Assembly: GCF_029167645.1 (NCBI RefSeq)
Contig: NZ_CP119147.1
Span: 372,001 to 436,000 of the forward strand
DNA from: Streptomyces sp. AM 2-1-1
Lineage (GTDB): Bacteria > Actinomycetota > Actinomycetes > Streptomycetales > Streptomycetaceae
Length of the DNA stretch: 64,000 nucleotides
Direction of reading: 5' to 3'
Below are positions 58,022 to 64,000 of the stretch, in pieces. Both the position numbers and the translations under genes were made by a program. The notes beneath the pieces are model-generated. The model was not told where the DNA came from, did no database searches, and saw nothing but the letters and a program-made list of their open reading frames with translations. How positions within the stretch are numbered: the stretch's first letter is position 1; each line of letters opens with the position of its first letter.

Positions 58022-59284
58022 ATGGTCGACGACACCCTTCCGCTCCTGCTGCGCGGATACGCCTGGCTGCCCGACCGCCGGCGCCGCAGCGGCGGAGCGC
58101 CCGTCCGCACACGTCTGATGGGAAAACGGGTCATCGCCCTGCACGGACCCTCCGCCGTGCGGTTCTTCTACGACGAGAACCACGTGCACCGCCAGGACGC
58201 CCTGCCGGGGCCGGTGATCGACACACTCTTCGGCCGCGGAGCCGTGCACACCCTGGACGGGGAGCGGCACCGCCATCGCAAGGCGTTGTTCACCGGCCTT
58301 CTCAGGGAGCCGCTCAGGGTCGGTGAACTCGCCGAGCGGGTCGGCCAGGAGCTGGAGCGGGCGTGCGAGGAGTGGGAGGGCCGCGACCGCGTGGTCCTCT
58401 TCGACGAGATGGCCGCGGTACTCACGCGTGCCGTCCACGCCTGGGCGGGGGTGCCCCTGGACGAGGGGCAGGTGACCCGAACGGCACGGGACCTGATCGC
58501 GATGGTGGACGGGTTCGCCGCCGTCGGCCCCCGCCATCTCAAAGCTCGCAGGGCGCGCACGCGTCAGGAGGAACGGCTGGCTCCCCTGGTGGCGGAAGTA
58601 CGCAGTCGTGGCGTGGGGGACGTCGCTGGCGGGGACTCCCTGTTCGGCACGATCGCGGCCCACCGCGACCTCGACGGAGCGTTGCTCCCTCCCCGCACCG
58701 CCGCCGTCGAGATTCTCAACGTGCTGCGTCCGACCGTCGCCGTCACCTGGTTCACGGTGTTCGCCGCCCACGCCCTCCACCGTCACCCCGGCAACCGGGC
58801 TGCTCTGACGGGTGAGAACGGCCCGGCGTACGCCTTCGCCTTCGCCCAGGAGGTGCGGAGGTTCTATCCGTTCGCTCCCTTCGTCGGAGGGCTGGCCGCG
58901 GAGGAGTTGAAGTGGGCGGGACGCACGATCCGCCCGAAGACCATGGTCTTGCTCGACCTGTACGGACTCGACCACGACCCGGACCTGTGGCCCGACCCCT
59001 ACCGGTTCGATCCGGGCCGGTTCCTCGGCCCGCCCACGCCCCAGGACGCTCTGGTCCCGCAGGGTGGCGGCCCGGTGGAGGGACACCGGTGTCCGGGAGA
59101 GGACGTGACCGTGGCTGTCCTGTCCACGGTGGCCATGTTCCTGGCACGGCTCTCGTACGAGGTGGACGAGCAGGATCTGCGCATCCCGTTGCGCCGCATC
59201 CCGACCACGCCCCGGAGCGGATTCGTCGTCAGCGGCGTCCGCCGTCCGCCGGGCGACGGACGGCGGGCCGCGGCACATCCTTGA
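58022..59284 (+). CDS. CYP152-family cytochrome P450 peroxygenase (fatty-acid hydroxylase/decarboxylase)
   Basis: 420 residues. The heme ligand is Cys357 in PVEGHRCPGE. In the I helix the usual acid-alcohol pair is replaced by Arg236-Pro237 (LRPTVAV), the CYP152 carboxylate-binding pair. The B-region FGRGAVHTLDG carries Phe70 and His76, aligning with Phe79 and His85 of the alkene-forming OleT rather than the Gln found in BS-beta and SP-alpha. EVRRFYPFAPFVGG is the ExxR helix. The enzyme should use hydrogen peroxide with free fatty acids. GGAGG precedes ATG 58022. It might be expressed under oxidative stress. Decarboxylation is inferred, not shown. Confidence 0.93.
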   Translation: MVDDTLPLLLRGYAWLPDRRRRSGGAPVRTRLMGKRVIALHGPSAVRFFYDENHVHRQDALPGPVIDTLFGRGAVHTLDGERHRHRKALFTGLLREPLRVGELAERVGQELERACEEWEGRDRVVLFDEMAAVLTRAVHAWAGVPLDEGQVTRTARDLIAMVDGFAAVGPRHLKARRARTRQEERLAPLVAEVRSRGVGDVAGGDSLFGTIAAHRDLDGALLPPRTAAVEILNVLRPTVAVTWFTVFAAHALHRHPGNRAALTGENGPAYAFAFAQEVRRFYPFAPFVGGLAAEELKWAGRTIRPKTMVLLDLYGLDHDPDLWPDPYRFDPGRFLGPPTPQDALVPQGGGPVEGHRCPGEDVTVAVLSTVAMFLARLSYEVDEQDLRIPLRRIPTTPRSGFVVSGVRRPPGDGRRAAAHP

Positions 59285-59289
59285 GGCTC

Positions 59290-59303
59290 GCGCGGGGCCG
59301 CGC
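59290..59303. terminator. Short hairpin between convergent genes
   Basis: GCGCGG-GG-CCGCGC lies in the 58-bp gap between the CYP152 stop and the stop of the convergent epimerase gene. Confidence 0.35.
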
Positions 59304-59342
59304 CGTGGGCGTGGCGGGAAGAGGGCTGCCCGCGGCCGCCCG

Positions 59343-60386
59343 TCAGCCGATCTTCTTGCCGGTCAGCGGCGCGGTGGCCTCTCCCCTGCCCTCCCGTACC
59401 CCTCGCAGGAACGCCCCCAGGGCCTCCTCCGACGAACGAGTCGGCGACCAGCCCAGCTCATGGTGCGCGCGGCTCGCGTCGAGCAGCGGCAGTCGCAGGA
59501 CGGCGTCGAACAGATGGGGCGAGGCGGGCACCGCGTGCACGCGCCAGGTGGCCGCGACCGCTGCTCGCACGAGGGCCCGGGGAACGCGGACGACCCGGCA
59601 GCCGAGGAGTTCCGCGAGCTTCGGAGCGTCGATCACCGGGGCGGCCGCCAGGTTGAAGGCTCCTCGTACGTCACGGAGCGCCGCCAGCCGGTAGGCCTCT
59701 GCGGCGTCGTCGGTGTGGAGCACCTGGAAGCGCAAGCCTTCGACATCGGGCACGAAGGGCAGCAGGTCGGGGCGGAGCAACTGGCCGGGGACGTACCGTC
59801 CGGCGAAGATGCGCCGCTGTTCCGGCGCAGCCGTCTCCTTGAAGAGGAACCCGGGCCGCATCCGGACCACCCTGACGTCGGGGTGCCGCAGCTCGAAGGT
59901 GTCGAGGACGCGTTCCAGGTACGCCTTCTCGCGACAGTAGGCGGCGTCCGGCCAGCCGTGCGTCGGCCAGGACTCGTCCACCCCGGGCTCCTCCTTGGGC
60001 CCCGGGGCGTACGCGCCGACCGACGAGGCGTGCACCAGCGCGGGTACCTCGCTGCGCACCACTGCGTCGAAGACCCTCAGTGAGCCCAGCACGTTGCTGC
60101 GCCAGGTCACGACCGGGTCATGGGTGGGCTGGAAGCGCCAGGCCAGGTGGACGACGACGTCCGCCCCGCGCATGAGGCCGGCCAGGCGGTCCTCGCTCCC
60201 GGGCCGCGAGACGTCGACGGTCTCCCACTCCACACCCCTGATGCCGAGCGGCGGCCGCCTTCGCGCCAACGCGAGGACCGAGGCGACCTCGGGATCTGCG
60301 GCGAGTGCACGGACGACACTCGTCCCCACGTTGCCCGTGGCTCCCGTGACCACGATCCGCTTTCCTCCGGACCGGACGCTCTCCAT
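59343..60386 (-). CDS. NAD-dependent epimerase/dehydratase (extended SDR)
   Basis: 347 residues. VVTGATGNVGTSVVRAL binds the cofactor, VVVHLAW and HASSVGAYAPG carry the active-site Ser, and YCREKAYLE the Tyr and Lys. The sequence is closer to the sugar-epimerase-like SDRs of unknown substrate than to UXS or GalE. ATG at 60386 is chosen for the AAGGAG six bases upstream. It lies 138 bp downstream of the F420-type oxidoreductase on the same strand. Substrate unknown. Confidence 0.92.
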   Translation of the reverse strand: MESVRSGGKRIVVTGATGNVGTSVVRALAADPEVASVLALARRRPPLGIRGVEWETVDVSRPGSEDRLAGLMRGADVVVHLAWRFQPTHDPVVTWRSNVLGSLRVFDAVVRSEVPALVHASSVGAYAPGPKEEPGVDESWPTHGWPDAAYCREKAYLERVLDTFELRHPDVRVVRMRPGFLFKETAAPEQRRIFAGRYVPGQLLRPDLLPFVPDVEGLRFQVLHTDDAAEAYRLAALRDVRGAFNLAAAPVIDAPKLAELLGCRVVRVPRALVRAAVAATWRVHAVPASPHLFDAVLRLPLLDASRAHHELGWSPTRSSEEALGAFLRGVREGRGEATAPLTGKKIG

Positions 60387-60524
60387 GACGGACTCCTTCC
60401 TGCCTTGCCCCCACGCGGAAGACATCCTGGTGCCCAGGGTCCTCCCGGGCCGACGGGGGCGGCGATTCGTGTATCGGGGCTCGCGGACTCGTGCGGCGCG
60501 ACCCGGCTGCGGCGCCGGTTCGGT

Positions 60525-61505
60525 TCAACCGCGCGCGCTCTTCGGCGTGAGCCGCCTGACCGGGCCGTCGAGTTCGGAGCGGTAGAAGTCGATGAAACCG
60601 TCCGGGTCAGGGCCGGCGTTCTGCATGACGAGGTGGTCGAACCCCGCGTCGACGAACTTCTGCGCCACCTGGAGGTACCGGGCGGGGTCCGCACCGCAGG
60701 CGAACTTCTCGAGGATGTCGTCCTCGCGCACGGTCGTCGTCGCGGCGTCGAAGTTGACGGGGTTCGGCAGTTCACTCATGACCTTCCACCCTGTCACGGC
60801 CCAGCGCGATGTCTTCAAGGCTGCCCGCGCCGCGGTGCGCTCGTCGGGTGCCCATGCCATGGGCACCTCCGCATAACCCGGACCCGTGCCCCCGGCGTCC
60901 CGGTAGTGCTGGACGATCTCGGGCTTCTCCTCGGTGGCGAAGAGGCCGTCGCCGAGTTCGGCGGCGATGCGGGTGGACTCCTGGCCGCTCGCGGCCACCG
61001 CGATCAAGGGCGGCTCGGCGGGAAGATCGAACACCCTGGCGTCCTCCAGCCGCAGGTGCTTCCCCTCGAAGGACTGGTACCCACCTCGCCAGAGCAGTCT
61101 GATGATCTCCAGGGCCTCCCTGAGCATCTCGTGCCGGGTGCGGACCGTATCGGGAAAACCACGGCCCACGACGTGCTCGTTGAGCCGTTCCCCCGAACCG
61201 ACACCGAGCACGAACCGGCCCTCCGACAACAGGGCGAGCGTCGCGGCGGCCTGAGCGATGATCGCCGGGTGGTACCGCACCGTCGGGCACGTCACTCCCG
61301 TCGCCAGCCCGATCCGCGAGGTCTTGGCCGCGATGCTGCCCAGCACGCTCCAGGCGAAGGGCGAGTGTCCCTGCAGGTCGAGCCAGGGGTGGTAGTGGTC
61401 GCTGATCTCGACGAAGTCGAATCCCGCCTGCTCCGCGAGGACTGCCTGCCTCACCAGTTCCCCGGGGCCGAAAGCCTCCGCGGCGAGCTTGTAGCCGATC
61501 TTCAC
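60525..61505 (-). CDS. LLM-class F420-dependent oxidoreductase (F420-dependent G6P dehydrogenase-like)
   Basis: 326 residues of the luciferase-like barrel. KIGYKLAAEAFGPGELV, EISDHYHPW, GVTCPTVRYHPAI and GVGSGERLNEHVVG are close to the F420-dependent glucose-6-phosphate dehydrogenase group. The GTG at 61505 has GAGG a few bases upstream and gives the family N-terminus. The role may be supply of reduced F420 under stress, but members of this group with other substrates exist. Confidence 0.92.
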   Translation of the reverse strand: MKIGYKLAAEAFGPGELVRQAVLAEQAGFDFVEISDHYHPWLDLQGHSPFAWSVLGSIAAKTSRIGLATGVTCPTVRYHPAIIAQAAATLALLSEGRFVLGVGSGERLNEHVVGRGFPDTVRTRHEMLREALEIIRLLWRGGYQSFEGKHLRLEDARVFDLPAEPPLIAVAASGQESTRIAAELGDGLFATEEKPEIVQHYRDAGGTGPGYAEVPMAWAPDERTAARAALKTSRWAVTGWKVMSELPNPVNFDAATTTVREDDILEKFACGADPARYLQVAQKFVDAGFDHLVMQNAGPDPDGFIDFYRSELDGPVRRLTPKSARG

Positions 61506-61547
61506 CTGTCCTCGTTCCTCTCGTCCATGGGTCTTGGCAGCACAGGG

Positions 61548-61572
61548 GTACCCGTCGACGCCCCCGCGTAAC
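61548..61572 (-). promoter_or_regulatory. Possible SigB-type promoter GTTAC-N14-GGGTAC of the LLM gene
   Basis: On the minus strand GTTAC (61572-61568), 14 bases and GGGTAC (61553-61548) resemble SigB-family promoters. The start codon at 61505 follows by about 43 bases. The GGGTACCC core is palindromic and could also be read by a repressor. Confidence 0.45.
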
Positions 61573-61743
61573 GTCCGTCCCCGCACTCGGCCCCGGTGCA
61601 CCGGGGACCGACCCGGGCATACACGCTCGACGCGAAAGCAGGTGCGCGACACCCCGGAAAGCGGGGTGGCGGAGCGTCGAGCGCCGGCCGACGATGGAGG
61701 CACAGGATGTGATCCGGCCTGTCCTGGGGTCGGCGGCCTGGAC

Positions 61744-61775
61744 GGCGCGCCGATCGGCGCGCATATCGGCGCGCC
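61744..61775. repeat. Tandem 12-bp repeat (GGCGCGCCGATC type), 2.7 copies
   Basis: GGCGCGCC, GGCGCGCA and GGCGCGCC start at exact 12-bp spacing, joined by GATC and TATC. The copies lie 55-86 bp upstream of the small acidic-protein start and could be stacked operator half-sites. Confidence 0.8.
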
Positions 61776-61829
61776 CTCCAGTGGCCCCCGGCAACGGGAC
61801 CGACAGCGACCCACCCCCTGAGGAGACTC

Positions 61830-62063
61830 ATGAACCGGAACGACCACGGGCACCCTTTCGAGCGGGACGGCCGCACCGCGGACGAGCACCCCCGTACGGC
61901 CTCCGGGGAGATACTCCTCGAAGCGGAGGAGGCCGAGACACGTGTGACGGGCGGCGAGCGGTCCGGGAGGGACGGCGAAGCGGCGGACGCCCTGACTCCG
62001 AACGAGGATGCCCAGGAGGACTCGGAGGAGCGAGCGGAAAACGACGCCGGACGGAGCCGCTGA
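61830..62063 (+). CDS. Small acidic hydrophilic protein of unknown function
   Basis: 77 residues, strongly acidic and polar (ASGEILLEAEEAETRV, NEDAQEDSEERAEND), with no hydrophobic core and probably disordered. GAGGAG lies 4 bases before ATG 61830, a very good ribosome binding site, which supports a real gene despite its size. Similar short acidic proteins occur in actinomycete stress gene neighbourhoods, but I do not recognise a named family. Confidence 0.7.
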   Translation: MNRNDHGHPFERDGRTADEHPRTASGEILLEAEEAETRVTGGERSGRDGEAADALTPNEDAQEDSEERAENDAGRSR

Positions 62064-62214
62064 GCGAGCGCGCTTCCCGCTCGGAGCGGCGACGGCCCGG
62101 ACCGCGGGTACGGCACGGAGCGACGCACGCCGCTTCTCAACCCTTAGCCGCGCAGGACGTCACCCGGTCGCGCCGATGTCCGCCGGGTGCGCGCGCCGAC
62201 CGCCGGCTGGTCCC

Positions 62215-63003
62215 TCAGGACTCCCGGGGTGTGAGGGTGAACAGGCCGCCGTCCGGGTCTCGCAGGGTTCGCGAGAACCCTTTCGGCGTCCAGGAGGTGG
62301 GGGACAGTCGCGGTCGGCTGCCGCCCGCCCCGATCGCGGCCACGACCGCGCGTTCGACGTCGTCGACCGTGAAGTTCACCAGCCAGCGAGGACGCAGGTG
62401 CGCGGGGACGCTTCCTCCCGCTCCCCCGCCGCGCAGGGACAGCACCGCCCGCCCTCCGCTCTCCACGACCACGTGATCGTCCCGGTAGGCGATGTCGATG
62501 CCCGGCTCGGTGGTCCAGTCGAGAACCTCTCCGTAGAACACCGCGGCGTCGAACACGTCACGGGTCTGCAGGTCCACGCGGGTCGGGGCGCTCCCCTCAC
62601 CGGCCGACCACGCGGGCGCCGGGCCCTCCCAGAACCCGAAGGTCGCGCCCTCGCGGTCGGCGGCCAGCCCTGCCCGCCCGTCCCCCAGCGCCACCGGCCC
62701 CACGGCGGTGGTGGCGCCCCGCTCCCGGATCCGTGCGGCGGTCGCGTCGGCGTCACGTACCGCGAAGTACGGAGTCCACTCCGATTCCGGCGCGAAGCCC
62801 GGCTTCCGTGCGCCCAGGACCGCCACCGGGGACCCGGCCGCGAAGGCGACGAGGAACTGGCTCCCCAGAGGGCTGGGCCGGAACTCCCACCCCATGACCG
62901 TCGTATAGAAGGCCCGGGACCGGGGCAGGTCCTCGACCATGAGGTTGACCCAGCAGGGGGCTCCGGGATCGGGCACCCCGCGTTCCTCGGCATACTCGGA
63001 CAT
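62215..63003 (-). CDS. VOC-superfamily protein with two glyoxalase-like halves
   Basis: 262 residues in two related halves (first APCWVNLMVEDLPRSRAFYTTVMG; second TRVDLQTRDVFDAAVFYGEVL), as in CFP32-type dimer-in-one VOC proteins. Metal ligands cannot be assigned with confidence. AGGAGG lies 9 bases before ATG 63003. The same frame continues upstream to ATG 63267, which also has a strong GGAGG, giving a possible 88-residue extension of unknown nature. Substrate unknown; these proteins are often annotated as hydroxylases or bleomycin-resistance-like. Confidence 0.9.
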   Translation of the reverse strand: MSEYAEERGVPDPGAPCWVNLMVEDLPRSRAFYTTVMGWEFRPSPLGSQFLVAFAAGSPVAVLGARKPGFAPESEWTPYFAVRDADATAARIRERGATTAVGPVALGDGRAGLAADREGATFGFWEGPAPAWSAGEGSAPTRVDLQTRDVFDAAVFYGEVLDWTTEPGIDIAYRDDHVVVESGGRAVLSLRGGGAGGSVPAHLRPRWLVNFTVDDVERAVVAAIGAGGSRPRLSPTSWTPKGFSRTLRDPDGGLFTLTPRES

Positions 63004-63469
63004 CGTCTTCTTCCTCCTCGGTCGTTCTCTCCCCCGCTCTCCGGGCCACGCATACCCCGGGCCGCCCTCATCAGCGCACGCCCGCAGCACATGATCCACC
63101 AGCGTCGCCCGGGCTGGTCGCCCGTCCGGCCGGGGCCGCCGCACCGGCCGGACGAGGGGGCCCGACTCGTGGTCGGAGGCGTCCTCGATCCGTTCGGCGG
63201 TGAGGCCGGCCGGGGACGGGAACCGGAGCGGCAGTCCGGGATCGACGCTCGCGCTGCCCTTGCTCATCACGAGCCCTCCGGCGGGGTGAAGCTCCTGGCG
63301 ATGTCGGCGCCGCGACCCTCGCGGCACAGCGGTGACCGAGCAGCCACCGCGCAGGTGTGTCATGAGGACGTGCGGGGGCCGGCACGGCCGTCCGGTCGAC
63401 CGGCTGGTCGACGGCGGGTTTCCCCCGTCGGGGTACGGAGAGCCGACGCGGCGCATTCCTCGGTCGTCC
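63004..63469. other. 466-bp region between VOC and PRC-barrel genes
   Basis: It contains the open frame that extends the VOC protein to ATG 63267 (MSKGSASVDPGLPLRF), with GGAGG seven bases upstream. The extension lacks a recognisable domain. The rest shows no gene or clear hairpin. Confidence 0.5.
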
Positions 63470-63868
63470 TCACCCTGCGTCCGGCCCGGTGCCTTCCGCG
63501 TCGTCCGTCCGGTCGTCGTGGACGTCGGTCAGCAGGGGAAGCTCGTCGGTGCCGACCAGGAGTCGTACGGTCCCCGGATCGCCGAGCCGTCCGGGCCCCT
63601 CGTGCCCGGCCACGAGGGGCCACGGTGCCCACCGCGCGTTGCGGGCCGCCCAGCGGGCGAGGCGTGCCAGGGGCCAGGGTCCGTCGACGGGCCGGTGGTC
63701 GTAGGCGATCAGCCGCCCCCGCGACCGGGTGGCCACCACCAGGCCCTCCACTCTCAGGACGGTGTCCGGGGAATCCCCGCACTCACGCAGCCGTACATCG
63801 CTCACGTGCCCGACGTGGCGTCCGTCCCGGTCCTGGACACGGGCTCCCATCAGGTCAGCCAGACGCAT
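63470..63868 (-). CDS. PRC-barrel domain protein
   Basis: 132 residues. MRLADLMGARVQDRDGRHVGHVSDVRL is the typical PRC-barrel opening; RLIAYDHRPVDGPWPL lies mid-protein. The acidic tail (DVHDDRTDDAEGTGPDAG) is not conserved. GGGAG lies six bases before ATG 63868. The start overlaps the end of the upstream gene by 14 bases, implying one transcript. PRC-barrel proteins of this size are common in actinomycetes; function unknown. Confidence 0.88.
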   Translation of the reverse strand: MRLADLMGARVQDRDGRHVGHVSDVRLRECGDSPDTVLRVEGLVVATRSRGRLIAYDHRPVDGPWPLARLARWAARNARWAPWPLVAGHEGPGRLGDPGTVRLLVGTDELPLLTDVHDDRTDDAEGTGPDAG

Positions 63869-64000
63869 GGCCGGCTCCCGGAAGCCGTCCGACGACGTTG
63901 TCGCGCGTCCAGTCCTCCCACGCGTGTACCGGGGCGTCCTCCTCGGCAAGGTCCACGCGCACCACCGCGCCGATGTCGGTCACCCGGTCGAAGTCCAGCC
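63855..64000 (-). CDS. 3' end of an unidentified gene (continues beyond the right edge)
   Basis: The last 47 or so codons read LDFDRVTDIGAVVRVDLAEE and onward to HAWEDWTRDNVVGRLPGAG, then stop at 63855. Overlap with the PRC-barrel start supports a real gene. Too little is visible to name a family. Confidence 0.6.
   Translation of the reverse strand, partial: LDFDRVTDIGAVVRVDLAEEDAPVHAWEDWTRDNVVGRLPGAGHASG

Larger units (their letters stand above)
61506..61829. other. 324-bp divergent intergenic region
   Basis: It holds the sigma-B-like promoter for the LLM gene (61548-61572) and a 12-bp tandem repeat (61744-61775) close to the small acidic-protein gene. No other gene is supported. Confidence 0.6.

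Noticed and set aside
1..64000. Search for tRNA, rRNA, CRISPR arrays, insertion sequences, integrases and att sites
   Set aside because: Nothing convincing was seen by eye. Small RNA genes would need a covariance-model search.

Overview
The window is chromosomal DNA of a high-GC actinomycete, most likely Streptomyces or a close relative. Third codon positions are strongly G/C, ribosome binding sites are GGAGG-like, adjacent genes overlap by 4 bp (ATGA/GTGA), and there are secreted GH6 cellulases behind CebR-type operators and an F420-type oxidoreductase. No tRNA, rRNA, CRISPR array, transposase or phage gene was recognised.

Bases 1-26188 (minus strand) hold a natural-product locus: a DUF5132-like membrane protein, an ABC exporter with an unusual N-terminal extension, and one giant NRPS gene. 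The NRPS is open for 7,755 codons and runs off the left edge inside its terminal thioesterase. It has seven modules (C-A-T x7, an N-methyltransferase inside A6, then TE). By-eye specificity codes suggest X1-Thr-X3-Pro-Phe-(N-Me)Tyr-Val. The first C domain is EntF-like, so an acyl, aryl or aminoacyl cap may come from another carrier. No E domain, MbtH or cap-forming gene is visible here.

Bases 26189-32105: a 694-bp intergenic region with an 8 x 8-bp tandem array and two long palindromes leads into a four-gene peptide-type ABC importer operon, in which permease 2 and ATPase 1 are fused. Bases 32531-36486: a stand-alone KAS III-like enzyme, a glutamine-synthetase-like ligase and a convergent ornithine-decarboxylase-like enzyme, possibly a small amine or acyl-amide pathway.

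Bases 36906-41060: two secreted GH6 cellulases, divergent from a LacI-family regulator, with three CebR-type operators (one perfect TGGGAGCGCTCCCA) between them.

Bases 41334-53661 (minus strand): twelve tightly packed genes for a heptose-containing glycan. GmhA, HldE and GmhB make ADP-D-glycero-D-manno-heptose. UDP-xylose synthase, a carbamoyltransferase and seven glycosyltransferases (three GT2, two GT9, two GT4) accompany them. No HldD epimerase, flippase or polymerase is seen.

Bases 53855-64000: a stress-response-like neighbourhood. It holds a CBS protein, a Gsp39-like SDR, a SigB/F-type sigma factor behind a sigma-B-like promoter and coupled to a polysaccharide pyruvyl transferase, and a CYP152 peroxygenase with the OleT-type His. 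It also holds an NAD-epimerase, an F420-type LLM oxidoreductase, a small acidic protein, a VOC protein, a PRC-barrel protein and the end of an unidentified gene.
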